A stretch of DNA of 64,000 nt, taken from the NCBI GenBank assembly GCA_001579985.1, contig LRSR01000691.1, forward strand, positions 57,901 to 121,900, read 5' to 3'. Under the pieces are notes generated by a model, which worked only from the letters and a program-made list of their open reading frames with translations, did no database searches and was not told the DNA's origin. Made by a program: the position numbers and the translations under genes. Numbering within the stretch: position 1 is the stretch's first letter; every line of letters starts with the position of its first letter. The stretch comes from Hypsibius dujardini (lineage: Eukaryota; Tardigrada; Eutardigrada; Parachela; Hypsibiidae). Positions 1 through 11,037 of the stretch are shown piece by piece.

Positions 1-1332
1 GTTAAAGGGATTTTAAAAACCTCATTCTACTCCTTGTTAGTTTTATTTCAATAACGAAGTGTTTATTTTCACCCAGTTTCTCTTTGAAAATAAAACACGG
101 TGAAACTAGACGAAAAGTTGTTTTCACCCACTTGACCTTTGGATGATCATTTTGTTTGGAACAAACGACTTGAAAGGTAAAGTGTAACTTTGTCGTGACC
201 TTAAAAGCGACAGATAGCAGAGCCAAAATAGACCCATGGCTCACTGGTGACCCAAACCGTCAAGAACAGTTAATTGATGACTTCTAACTTCAAGGGGGCT
301 GAGCGATGACTGGACAAATGACAAACAGCTTAGGGAATACTCAACCCTGACGAATAACTGAGCGGTGATCCAGATCTTGACGGACGTTGTAAAGGGAACT
401 TGGAAATGACGGACGGTTAAGTGTTAAGTCAAACATAACAAATGGCTGAGTGGTGACAAAGAAGTGACAGGCGGATCTCTTTTGTCTCGAGATGTCACGG
501 ACACGTCGGTGGTGACATCCGTCAGGATTTAAGTCACCACTAAGACGTTTGCTATTTATTGTCTGTGCTCCCTCCGGGTAGCCTGGACTGTATCTAATTG
601 CTTAACCCGTCATTTTTCTGCAAAATGCGCTTGTCTGCCTGCGCTTCGGACCGCTCTGGTCAATGGGCCATCGTCCGTCCGTCCAACCACCCATTCATTT
701 GACTGTATGAACCCTTAATCACTTCACCGTTTATTCATCCTGCCGTCCGACAGCCGGTGCATCCTACCGCGTCCAAATGAATTCGGCCGACCGTTAAACG
801 TGACCATCTAAAGTATCCGCCAATGAATCGACTGTTCGACCGCCCAGTGATTTGCGCATCCATCCAACCGACTGTCTGTCTGACAGCTTACTTATGTCTT
901 ACGGCTTCTAAATCTGTATGTCCGTTCAGCCAAACGTTAGGCGTGACTGTCGAAACGACCATCCGTGTGGCTGTTAGTCCGTTTATCTGCATATTCGCGC
1001 GTTCTTGAGTTAGCTTGAGTATTCATCCGTCTGTTGAACATTACCAATTTTTATTGTGGTTACTTATCTTGTCTGCACGAGCCTCTAACCGTTCTTTCAT
1101 GCTTCTTTGAGTTTATCTGTGAAATTTAACTCTTCGTTCGTTCATCTTTCTCTCTTACTGTTTGTTTGTCTGTTCATTGGCTTGGGTATACGTCTGTCTG
1201 GCTGCTCTTTCAAACGTCTTTCTGATGCTTTCCTGCCAGACCAATTTTTTAGCACCCGTCGCACGCTCTATGGGTTCACATGTATTCACAAATTACACAC
1301 AATTCAGTCTAGGTGAATTGCTAATCATCAAG
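1..1332. repeat. Spacer with degenerate ~40-bp tandem repeat (about 240-545)
   Basis: No gene is seen. Between about 240 and 545 the words 'gacggacggtt', 'gagtggtgac' and 'tcaaatcttgac' recur in order at roughly 40-bp spacing, as a heavily diverged tandem array. The same vocabulary returns at 5930-6590. From 546 to 1330 the sequence is CT-rich with scattered 'gtccgtcc' and 'ctgtctg' words; the short open frames there show no coding features. Confidence 0.5.
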
Positions 1333-2562
1333 TCAGCGCCGCCGAAAACAACTATTAGCAACACTACAAAGCAATGCAAACCAAGCCACAGAAAACAGCT
1401 TTTTTTGGTGCCCGCAGTCTTTAGGAGAGGTAAAGGGCAAACCCTCCTCAGACACTAACCACTTCACGCGAACAATGAGGCTAATGAAAACGGTGAAGCA
1501 GGCTCCTCCAACGGTCACAAACACGACAACAACTAGGTTGACAGTGCCATCCGCCTGGTTTTGTATGACTGCAGCCGATGCGGTCTCCACGTTAAGCATC
1601 GATTCTTTTGGCTGTTCTACGAGTTCACTTGTTCCGTTTTCCAATGGCATGACGTAACATTGGATGCAGTTTTGCTGGTCTCCGGGATTAGTTTGCGTCA
1701 GGCCGATTGCGGACGCTACATCTCCTGTCACTGCTGTACCTCCAGCCATGACGATAGTGTTTTTTGCAACTGCCTTGATAGTGTCAATTGTGGCTGTCTT
1801 GCCCGTAAATTTGCTTGCAAAGGTCTTCATCAAAACTAAATCAGAAAAGTACGAATTGGGTTAATTAGCAGAGGAAGCGTTCCATTTCCAGTCAACAAAT
1901 GGTTCAAGTTAGGTACCACTTGAGTGGGACAGATAACATAAAAAGACGTAAACGATCTTATTTGAAGCGAGATATTTACTGAAATTGGTAAACCCCTTTT
2001 TTAACCTTGTAATCATGATTCAAACACATTAAATTTTTCTGCCACAATGAATGAATTATATGAAAATTAAAAAATAAGGAGTTGCCCATTACTTATAACT
2101 ATGTTTGAAGGTCCGTTCAAACGTGTACTTTTTCACCGAATTCGTAAGGAAAACATTTATTCAAGAGGTATGTCAATTGCCTCAGTGCATGCCTAAAACA
2201 TTTCCTACTGCTTTGAGTTTTCGGGTAACCGGACGGAGGTGTTGCTCGACGTCCAACTGGTCGAATCACGCCTTTCACCTTTGTGGCACTGTTCTTGATG
2301 AGCGCCTTCGGTTCATTGGGATCTTCTACAAATAGCAGAATATCAAATATGAACAAAATCAATAATGGGAATTACCCTAATTACCATACAAGCAGGTACT
2401 CAGGAAGTACACGTGGAAATACTCACGAGATGACCCAAGGATGTGCGGTCGAGATTGCACAGCAGCTCCGCAGGGAGAATTTACTCGCGGCCGAATGTTG
2501 TAGCGACTTCCACATACAGCTACCGCAGCAGTTAGCAAGAAGAGTGCAACAATTCGTCCCAT
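1333..2562 (-). CDS. Unknown single-pass (type I) membrane protein, three exons
   Basis: Exons on the minus strand: 2562-2427, 2325-2209 and 1835-1333. Donors are GTGAGT and GTAGGA, acceptors TTTGTAG and ATTTAG, and the phases join to 252 codons (251 aa). The start at 2562 is chosen because MGRIVALFLLTAAVAVCGS is a clear signal peptide. The middle exon is basic and Pro-rich. The last exon holds a CxxC pair (NCIQCY), one NGT glycosylation sequon and a hydrophobic span at about residues 185-207 (NLVVVVFVTVGGACFTVFIS) followed by Arg/Lys, so the predicted topology is a secreted N-terminus, one membrane pass and a short cytoplasmic tail ending FRRR. I do not recognise the family and give no function. 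A minus-strand AATAAA near 1050 could be its poly(A) signal. The far 3' end could have a further splice that I cannot see. Confidence 0.65.
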
Positions 2563-3449
2563 TCTCAAGAGTACAGATTGACCGTGCCAGTAATTTTGAG
2601 CAAACTGAAGAAACACTGAACGACAAAGTCGCTTTACTCTGTCTTGAAAAGTGAAGAAATAAAGAAATAAGGACTCTCGATTCAGCTCATCTTTGATTAG
2701 ACTAAGAGCGCTTGGTATGGGGAATGCGCAGTTTAAAGAAAAAAACACTTTTATGAAATTTAAAGCCGGGCTTTGTGAACTTTTGTCGATGCTGGAATAA
2801 CGTCATTTAATGGTGCTATCATTTTTTGTTGATCCCAAAACTGCGTCTGCTCTTTCCTCTATCGTCACTTATTTATATGGCCAATCGGGCACCTAGACAA
2901 ACCCAATATGGTCACGCTCAGTCAAGAAGCAAGAAACAACTTCACGGCGCTATCTTTAACTTGAGTCAAAAGTAGTGCCTATCATTTTGCCCGGTAGAAC
3001 CTTTGATGGTAATGCTTTTTTGTTCTCTGAACGATGGATCGAAACATGCTTATACCGTCAAGCCTGGACCACGCCTGGAAACGCATGAAGTCGTGAACAA
3101 GCAGCATGCGGAAACAACTTTGCTGGACCTCCACGAACAACGTAGGGACATGCGGGGCCAACTACTGTATGCCAAAATGGATCTCCTCGCAGAACCACAC
3201 TCAGTGAGAGGATTACTTTTGGATTGCATTTACGCAAATAATGGCGTCAATGTGTATATCTATCGCGTTGATGAGGCTGTCCTTTTGTCAATGAACCATT
3301 TTTAATGATTTCCGCTTGTATCATTTTGAGTGTTGTCTATTTTTACGTTTGACACACGAACATATTTGTATAGCAATTTTAATGGCTACTGGAAAAAAGT
3401 TGTGCACATCTTGGTTTGTAAAATATATTAAGCAGAGCAAAATTGTGGT
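2563..3449. other. Spacer, nothing recognised
   Basis: Non-repetitive spacer. A 100-codon plus-strand frame at 3003-3305 has no domain, signal peptide or splice context that I can support. Confidence 0.4.
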
Positions 3450-4194
3450 TTAGTTTATGGTGAACCGGGTTTCTGCTTTAGTAACGAGAACGATGAACAA
3501 ATTCACAATCCTAAAAACCCGCACGCTGTAGGTGACTGCGTGCTCCACAGGTAAGCGGCTTTTCTCCCCTTCCCAACTTGGCCGCGTTCTAGGCATTTTC
3601 CGAGTCACCACCCGGTGTGCAAAAAACAACTGGTTCATTTTGCTCATCGCGTTCATCTGCTTCTTGTATTTAGTGAACCAACTGAATGATTGTTCAGCGG
3701 CCATAGTGTTCGCCGCAGACACCTCAGGATGACATTCACCAAACAAGTCTGGGTTGAACTTGGTCTTGCAGCTTTCCTGTTTATGGTTTTTTAAATGCAG
3801 TCCGTCGATGATTTTAGATATGTCTTGCCACATGTGTTGGTATTCCCCCTCAAAAACAGGAGGCAGTGGCTCTCGAAACGCCCTCAGACCGGCAAAGTTG
3901 CACCTGAATTTTTCGATGATCAGACAAGACCATTCTGGTTTAGATTGTGTTAACTTAATGAACAAACTTTATACAATCGAAGCTTGAGGAAAAATTGTCG
4001 GAGATTCTCCCGGCAGGAAAACGGATAGACTGACAGGCAAACTCTCCGCGAAGATTTCTTACATATTTTTGTAGCAGAGAAACACTTTGTTCCACTCTGA
4101 CGAAGCGTGTTCGTGCAGCTTCGTCTACAAGAACTTCATCACTATAATGTAGACCTGCGACAAAGATTCGCTCCTGTAACACACAGATAAGCAA
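3450..4194 (-). pseudogene. KDZ-type DDE transposase fragment, C-terminal part
   Basis: The minus frame 3965-3450 contains a stretch typical of the C-terminal half of Kyakuja-Dileera-Zisupton (KDZ) transposase-like proteins: a 'D-x-LH-x2-NH' segment (DGLHLKNHKQESC), then 'FNPDLFGECHPE', then 'AANTMAAEQSFSWFTKYKKQ', where the AEQ glutamate lies in the position of the family's acidic residue, then 'LFFAHRVVTRK'. A second minus frame (4194-3955) immediately upstream is in a different phase and shows no recognisable start, and no upstream transposase exons were found within several kb. I read this as a truncated transposon relic. The family call rests on remembered sequence pattern only. Confidence 0.45.
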
Positions 4195-5394
4195 ATATTA
4201 AGAGGATGTTTTACCCCTAATTTTGCGGTCCAATAAACCCCTTACATGCTACGCCTACGCACGTACACTGCACAGGTACTAATACCGATCGCTCAGTATC
4301 ATGACTATTTTACTTTCACTACTCACGGTTTCGTATGATATACAGACTGGTGGTAGGATTGAAGGGTGGATGAGTCAAGCGCGGTAGAGGGAACGGACGA
4401 ACTGGCCAGCGTGCAGGCCAAAGAAACAGCGGGCAGGAAGGACCGACACTCGTGAGGGAGAATGTGAAGAAGGAACGATAGAAGGACAGATAAACCAACA
4501 TAAGGCTAGACAGGCGGATTCGATGGCAGATGATTGGGTATCCAAATGTGTGGGCGGCTGGTACCACGAACAAATGGATGAACCGACAAACAGAGACCGC
4601 ATGTGCAAATACATGCGGTTTACAAAAAATTGCATTAACCGTACAAAAATAGTGCAGATTCTCTTGGACTTCGAAGACTTTAAAATGGGAACAAAAGAAC
4701 TGTAGTCATTTATTGACCAATTGTATAGAAGTTGTGACCAACTCCAATTTGACTGACCTGTACAGTGGCGTGAAGAATGAAATGTGCCCACATCCGATAA
4801 CGAATGCAAAAAAGCCATGAGTCCAAGAACCAACGTTTTTCCTCTGGCCAAGATTTTCTTTACACCATGGTGCAACGACGATCTTGTTGCGCCTTATCTT
4901 CAAGGCCTTACCTGCATTATCGCAGCTGCGCAATTCACTTGAAATACAATTGGTTCGACAAGTTTTTGCCCCTGCTGAAACGTCGACACCAACGTCAACA
5001 GCCATGGAAAGGCTCGTGTTTTATTCGAGCACATTTGTAGTGCTGGGTTAATAAGAGCATGCTTTTTGTAGATCGGCAGCTGGATCTCAAGGCCCTGATT
5101 TCCAAACCGGGAGTTTTGCTGCGGAAGTGTCAGCAATCGAAGACGGCAAGTGTTGTTTGATCTAATGTCCTCAGGAATATTTACACACATCTTAAGCCAA
5201 ATATTTTTGTGAGTGCGAGTTTTTTATTTTAATTTGAAGGACCTTTAAAGACCTGGAAGATCTTCAGCAGCAGCCATCTGTTTCAACACATAAAGGACGA
5301 TCAGCGACATTAACCGAGAATGGCGTCACTCCGCATGCTTTTCCCAGTTTTTCAATCACGAATCAAGGTCAGCGAATGCAATAATTGATCTTCA
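4195..5394. other. Spacer with one unexplained minus-strand open frame
   Basis: A minus-strand frame from 5190 to about 4917 ends at a good donor (CAG|GTAAGG) and reads as a compact peptide without low complexity, so it may be an exon. No partner exon could be joined in phase and no family was recognised. Nothing else is seen here. Confidence 0.25.
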
Positions 5395-5687
5395 TTGGCG
5401 ATTGAGTCAAACAATGGATGTAAAATCAAATTTTGTTTTGCGCAGTGGCGTCAGGGTCTACAATGCAGACTGACCAACCATTCCGTCTCCCGAAAAAAAT
5501 TAAGCCCGCAAAGTGCTCTGGATGCGAGAAAGACCAGAGCACCCAAGGCTCGGAAAAAATATTCATTTGCAGTGAGTGTAAAAAGAGGTTTCAGTTGGAT
5601 TGCCAGGTAAGCTACGAGAAATTTTAACCGACACGAGAAAATGCTAGAAACAGACGATGCAACGCATGCCGTGAAGTTGAATTGTGA
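5395..5687 (+). pseudogene. Small zinc-ribbon/PHD-like open frame broken by a stop
   Basis: From an ATG at 5463 the frame encodes a basic N-terminus and then KCSGCEKD and FICSECKKRFQLDC, two CxxC knuckles about 20 residues apart, resembling the first half of a PHD or zinc-ribbon fold. A TAA at 5625-5627 interrupts it, but the same frame then continues with NRRCNACREVEL, a third CxxC, to a TGA at 5685-5687. A GTAAGC donor lies just before the TAA (CAG|GTAAGC at about 5606), so splicing could remove the stop, but no acceptor in phase was found nearby. It is either a decayed transposon-borne zinc module or an exon of a gene I cannot complete. Confidence 0.35.
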
Positions 5688-5929
5688 CTATTCGTCGTGA
5701 ATATGTGAGCGAACGTATTCCTCAACTAGCCCATCAAAAAGCAGCTTATTTGTGTAACCTCTTTGTTATTTTGCTAGTTCAAAGTTCATGTATCTGTTTG
5801 ATATTGTTCGTAATGTACCGGAGCGGGTTTGAGCCCTTTACTGCTCCGTATTTTATCGGGCTGAAAAAATCACAAACTATTTACGTAATTGTAGTAGTAC
5901 GAACGTAATGCAGATGCGCTACGGTGAGA

Positions 5930-6590
5930 GTGAAGAGAAAAACTGCCCAGTCATGACCTTAAGAGACGGCTCAAAGGTGACTCAAATCCTAAGGTACGGC
6001 ACATCAGCAGGGTTTAACGGACATATGAAAGAAAAATTAAGAACTGACAGACGTTAGTGGGGATTCAAAAAAAACGAGCGCCGCGCGATTAATTTAAACT
6101 TTGAGAGATATCTCAAATATGACCGATGACTGTTGCCCGCACGGCTTCATTGTGACTCAAGACCTTGAAAAACGTGCATGTTCCGACTTGAAAGATGATA
6201 GAAGCCCATGGGTGGACCGAGCAATGATTCAAATCTTGATCAGCTACCAACGTTTTGGCCACAATCGTGACAGATTTTCGGTATAAACCTGAAAGGTAAC
6301 GGACAGCTTAGCAATCACCATCACATTGACGGGGGTGTCCATGAAGGTCTATATAAATGAGAGAATGCTCAGTAATGACTTACAGTCGATTGGTGTACTG
6401 TGGGATGACGGACGAATTAGTCGTAACTCTAACTTTGAGTCGTTCAGAGGTGGCGGACAGTTATATGGAGGCAAAAATTTGGCCAGGCGTGTAAGTAGTG
6501 ACCCGATAATGAACAAACGGCAAGACGGTGGCTCAAACCTGAATTGATAGAATGGTGATCCACACCTTAACGAATGCCTCATCAATGACT
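5930..6590. repeat. Degenerate ~40-bp tandem repeat
   Basis: Diverged units built from 'gacggac', 'agtagtgac', 'tcaaatctTGA' and 'ggctcaaa' recur through this interval. The vocabulary and order match 240-545, indicating the same repeat family. No gene is seen between 5695 and 6600. Confidence 0.5.
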
Positions 6591-6609
6591 TCATCATCAG
6601 TCCCTCGCC

Positions 6610-6835
6610 TTGCTACACCAGCTTCACCGTGCTACACTGACTACACCGGTTACACCGACTACACTGGCTACACTGGCTACACCGGCTACACTGGCTACAC
6701 TGGCTACACTGGCTACACCGGCTAGACTGGCTACACTGGCTACACCAGCTATACCGTGCTACATCGACCTCACCAGCTTCACCGTGCTACACACGCTTTA
6801 CCGTGCTACACCAGCTTCATCGTTATATAATTCTT
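6610..6835. repeat. Minisatellite, ~9-bp unit (ctacactgg)
   Basis: About 20 near-identical units of 'ctacaccgg/ctacactgg', with flanking 'ctacaccagcttcaccgtg' variants at both ends. A higher-order unit (gctacaccagcttcaccgt) appears at the left and right edges. Confidence 0.85.
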
Positions 6836-7486
6836 TAATCAATTAATTCTAGCTATATGAACGGTGACGCAGATAGCTGGTTTGCTCATCGCAATAATCA
6901 AGCGAGCATTTGACGCAATAATAATTTTTTTTTCCATAAATGGATCACCTGAATGAGATAATTAATGAAAAAGTGTTCCTTTATTTCATGCCTGTTTGTC
7001 TGAATGTCTTCTTCATCGAACTTGTGTTCCTAACTTTCATTTTTTATTTGCTGGTTCATTTACTCCTTTGGTCCAGTGAACATTTTTTCCATCAAGGTAA
7101 CACGTACGTTCCATTTTGGATCACTTAATTAAATTTTTTAGGAGAACACGTGCTCATTTGCTTCATGCCTTCTTTTGTTTTAAGCGAAAAGATGTTTCTT
7201 TTCATGCAGGTCCCCATCGGTGAAAAGTTGCAACTGACAAAGCAGCTCATACAGAATGGTCTACATATCACATCCAAAACGTATTCCCCATACCACCGTA
7301 TGGTCCAACCAAACATGGAGCAGTTTGGATGCCTACGGGGGTTGGATTGGACTCTAGGCTCGAATTAGAACGTGTTTCGATTAGCTCGCCGCTTTTATTC
7401 CGTGTGCTTTGTCCGTTGCCTTGCTTTCGGACTTTTTTGCAATGTTTTAACGTCGTGTATATATTTTTCTGGTTATCTGGCTGTCG
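6836..7486. other. Spacer, nothing recognised
   Basis: AT-rich single-copy spacer with no supported exon, RNA gene or element end. Confidence 0.4.
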
Positions 7487-7535
7487 ACCTGTTTGCCTGT
7501 CTGTCTGTTTGTCTGTTTGTCTGTCTGTCTCTCTA

Positions 7536-7579
<44 letters not shown>

Positions 7580-7590
7580 CTTGTGTCTAC
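7487..7590. repeat. (CTGT)n microsatellite
   Basis: Tetranucleotide CTGT array with a few TTGT interruptions. Long open frames through it are artefacts of the 4-bp period. Confidence 0.95.
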
Positions 7591-7764
7591 CTTTATAAGC
7601 TTTGATTTGTGCCGCAGTCGACAGAACATAATGGAGAAGAAAAATATTTCAGCCCGATCTACGTATACGGTCGTTTTGATTGAGACCAAAAAATGCGACA
7701 GTCAATCTAGCTGACAGGTTTCGCTTATTAGCGCCCGAATTAAATTAGGCATCCGCTCATAGGT

Positions 7765-8092
7765 ATTAGAGAAGTTTAAGCAAACCGGCGTAAGCGTAAC
7801 GTAAACTTAGGCGTAAGGCCCGCTAAGTTTACGCTTACGACTGGATGTTTAAGCACTCGGCGTAAGGATTTCGGCGTGAGGCGCAAGAACAAAAAATTTC
7901 AAGGAAACCACTCGGAATTAAGAATGAAATTTTTCCATTCCGTTCTTACGGCAAAACTTAAGGCCCATTGCCCCTTACATCAGGCCGTAGCGTAAGAAAT
8001 TAATCGGTAAGGGAGGCCACACCTGTGCCTCATTCCTATTGGTCCGCGTCCTTAAGTACGCTTACGCTGCTTGCTTAAACATCCCTATTAAT
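7765..8092. mobile_element. MITE-like element with ~45-bp inverted ends
   Basis: The left end reads gtttaagcaaaccggcgtaa followed by gcgtaa; the right end, read in reverse, is gtttaagcaagcagcgtaag followed by cgta. The inverted similarity extends about 45 bp on each side of a ~240-bp core. The core repeats the same 'gcgtaag / cttacgc' words, as subterminal motifs often do. It has no coding capacity. Exact termini and target duplication are not clear. Confidence 0.55.
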
Positions 8093-8336
8093 TAGTAAGG
8101 CATCATAGGGTGCAATCGAGAAGCGACAGCTGTTAAGAGTTTGTATCAAGTTAGTCGAGAAGTTCCATGGAGACGATTCCGCGCTGTTTGTTGAACTTGC
8201 TGGCGGTAGTGGATTCGGTAGTTGTAGTCCTGTCTGTGCCTGAATTCGAAAGACACGTCAAGTGTTGCGGGCGTAAAAACACACAGGAAAACCGATGCGG
8301 GGAAACTTATAAGCTACTAAAACAATAAATAGGCAA

Positions 8337-8362
8337 ACAGACAGACAGACGGACAGACAGAC
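8337..8362. repeat. (CAGA)n microsatellite
   Basis: Short CAGA tetranucleotide run with one G interruption. Confidence 0.8.
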
Positions 8363-8470
8363 ACTAAAATAGTTCATCTTCGCGGCAAAAATAGTCCACA
8401 TGAAGTGACCTTGGTGTCCAATCGCAACTGAACCCAGCCGGCGTTTCGCCGAAAGCACGCAAAACATCTG

Positions 8471-8700
8471 TTAGTCGCAATTTTTCTGAGCTGCAACGGT
8501 AGCGTCCTCATCATCCTTGCAAGTGTTTGCGTCTGTTGACTCCAAGGCGGCAAATACAGTGCTGTACACAGCAATGACAGAGCCGAGACTGCAGCTGAGG
8601 GTGTCTTTCCACTGGCCGGAATTGGCAGCGTCATATTCGACACAAACCCACCCTTCATCGGTGATGCTCCCTGCACTGACACAATGCTGGCCACTGCGAC
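8471..8700 (-). CDS. Possible last exon of a small Cys-containing secreted protein
   Basis: On the minus strand a good acceptor (TTGTGTTGTAG) at about 8701 opens a 230-nt frame to a TAA at 8471. It contains six cysteines (for example QHC, WVCVEYD, LSCSLG, NTCKDD, QKNC) and an acidic region, as in a secreted domain. No upstream exon or signal peptide could be joined, and an overlapping frame is also open, so the reading frame is uncertain. I do not recognise the family. Confidence 0.3.
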
Positions 8701-8763
8701 CTACAACACAAATATGCATTACATAGGCAAGCCAAAATCGTTCAGCCTTGTTTGCTGGCATGA

Positions 8764-9222
8764 GCTAACCAGAAGGAAATTCAAATGAAATCTCGTATTT
8801 TCCCGTCTTTCATTAGGCTGAAAATTGTCAGGAGTTTTCGGATGGAAAAACCTAAAACATAAACGAGCAGTAAAAACGGACCTTTAAATTTTTTAAGGGG
8901 GCAAGCATATCTGCATACAACTTTCACTGTATCTTTGTTTTGTGTGGCACTCAACCGTTTGATTTCTTAGCGTCCCAATGGGATGCCTGTCAGGATATGT
9001 GAGAGAAACAGTCAGGTGCCGATGTTTGTGCCCATTTAATTATAGATCCTTCGAAATTTGTGCTATATTATTCATTTAGTTCGCAACATTGGAATTCGAC
9101 GTTTAAGTAATTTAATTTCAGCAACAAAACTTGAAGCAAATACCGATTCTCAGCACCACAAGCAATAGCTATTTAGTTTTTCGGTCAAATTTGACATCTA
9201 GATTTTTCCGCCGGCCTCTTAA
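8764..9222. other. Spacer, nothing recognised
   Basis: No exon, repeat or element end supported. Confidence 0.4.
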
Positions 9223-9420
9223 TCGACACACTCTCCACACTTTTGCACGTTTATTTCTGGTTTACAAGTTGTGAAAGTGGCATGATACCTGGTCTGGTCA
9301 GTGACACACCAGACCGCACAATTCGGTAAATGGACGGTGCGACAATAATTCGGTGCGTTGTCCTAATAGTGAGTTAACCGGCGAAAACATCTCCTCAGAT
9401 CGCCTATTTGGTTATGCCTT
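9223..9420. repeat. Dispersed repeat, also at 32283-32466
   Basis: This ~190-bp block (containing gtgaaagtggcatga and gtcagtgacacaccagaccg) recurs with about 90% identity at 32283-32466, where it abuts a different duplicated block (copy of 14665-15525). Confidence 0.8.
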
Positions 9421-9756
9421 GAGATTTGGCTAGTTATGGGACAACGCTATATTCAGAAGCAGGGGTCAGTTTTGATACATGCGTAGTATACCTGGCTGGC
9501 GAACGGTATGCTGATACTTCCCCAACCGTTCCCAAGTATATGCTACCATGCTTATACTTTATCCTTATACTTGTGCCTATGACTGGTTGGTCACGATCTT
9601 TCCCAACTTCCCATATACTTTAAACTTATACTTATGCCCATGACTAGTATCCCCCACCTATCCCCACTTCCCATATACTTTATACATATACTTATACTCA
9701 TGTCTATGACTAGTATCCTGCACCTATCCCCACTTCCCATATACTTATACCTTATA

Positions 9757-11037
9757 CAGGGGTCGTCGTTCACATTGACTCAACTTTGAAAATTCGCCAA
9801 AATAATTTACACATTGCTTCAGGCTAATAATTGGGAGCATGATGTCCCTTGGCCTTGTGAATCGCCAGAACTCGGTCGGGCCAAGATCGGAGAGCATTGC
9901 GGAACATTTCTTTAGGAATTGCATCCTACTCCTCGTTTGCAGCCTTCAACATGCCCGCCATGCACGTGTACTTCCGCTTTGCCAGCTGGGATTTGAAGTA
10001 TCCGCTCGCGAAAAAATCCATCGGAAACACTTCAAGTGAATTAGCCAGCCATTGGTCCTTCGTAGAATACTTGATCTTGTGGGCCTCAAGCCACTCATAA
10101 ACGGGTTAAGCGGTGTGGGAACGAGCACTGTCCACGTGGAGGATTGCTTTCTTGGCTTCCCTCTTACCGTACAGTTTGGTGACATCCACGAGCATCATTG
10201 GGCTGAGAATCTTCTGGATAAAATACGCAGCATTAACCTTAGCCTTCGGTTCCACCACACACAAGCGGGATTGTCCTTCCCACCCGAAACCAGCGGCATA
10301 CATCCGTTGTTAGGGATGACTCGGCGACTTGGTAAAAACAGGCACATTTTTCCGACGCTCTTTGACGTCGTAATAGTACTCAGACTGATCGTTCTCATAA
10401 TCCAACGGGAGCATGGCTTCGTCCATTGAAAACATTCGTATAAACTGGTCATCCTTTATCAAGTCGTAGAAAGGTAGAGCCCGTAAACTGCGTTGCAAAA
10501 TGGCAGCAGCAGAGAGATAGTGTACCTTGACCTTCTTCAGCTCCTTCTTTTCCAAACGACCGTCCGCCAAGCGCCGAATAGTTGCCTCAGAGACACCTAC
10601 ACGACGTGCCATTTCTGTTTTGGGCAGTGGATTGTCCGATGCGAGAAGATTCTGCACTTTTCTGACCGTTTGAGGAGTACATACACGGGGTCGGCGTCTC
10701 CAATCCTCTCCGCGCTCATTAATTGCTTGATTGTCTCCTCCGTTGTTGTTGTTTTTTAACACACGAGATACAATCGCTTGAGAAACATCAAAGCTTTGAC
10801 GATTTAGCTCTTTCAAAATGAGCCGAGACGACCAATTCAGAGCGCCAAGTGCCAAAATGCAACCCTTGAGGTCACTTGAAATCGAGGATACATTTTAAAT
10901 TTTTGTTACAAAGGTTAAATGTTTTCGTTTTTTTGCCTGAAATTTCCCATCGTGTAAAACAAACAGGGACGAAATCGGTTGCGCGCAGCTAAAGTTATAA
11001 CGTTTTACAGTTGAGTCAATGTGAACGACGACCCCTG
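9757..11037. mobile_element. Complete mariner/Tc1 element (1281 bp), DD37D type
   Basis: The terminal inverted repeats begin CAGGGGTCGTCGTTCACATT at 9757 and are matched, inverted, up to 11037 for about 28 bp. The element is flanked by TA on both sides (9755-9756 and 11038-11039), the standard Tc1/mariner target duplication. Its transposase gene lies on the minus strand. Both ends being intact means it could still be mobilised in trans. Confidence 0.9.
9845..10855 (-). pseudogene. Mariner-like transposase with in-frame stops
   Basis: One continuous minus-strand frame runs from about 10855. It starts with a helix-turn-helix region (PKTEMARRVGVSEATIRRLA), followed by the catalytic segments: FSMDEAML (first Asp), ILHVDSARSHTA (second Asp) and EVFPMDFFASGYFK (third Asp). 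Counting the residues between the second and third Asp gives 37, the DD37D spacing of the maT group rather than the D34D of classical mariners. The frame is interrupted by TAA just after TKSPSHP (about 10310), by TAA just after ARSHTA (about 10106) and by a TAG near the C-terminus, with no frameshift needed. It is therefore a recently inactivated copy. The longer plus-strand frames here are antisense shadows. Confidence 0.85.

Noticed and set aside
3003-3305. 100-codon plus-strand frame
   Set aside because: No domain, signal peptide or splice context, and composition like random AT/GC-balanced spacer.
5463-5687. Stop-codon readthrough or selenoprotein
   Set aside because: The stop is TAA, not TGA, and no SECIS-like structure was looked for with success; pseudogenisation is simpler.
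7487-7605. Cys/Leu/Ser-rich open frames
   Set aside because: Artefact of the CTGT tetranucleotide array; the same happens at 35573-35750 and 44868-44945.
10052-10759. Plus-strand open frames of 66-125 codons
   Set aside because: Antisense shadows of the mariner transposase on the minus strand.
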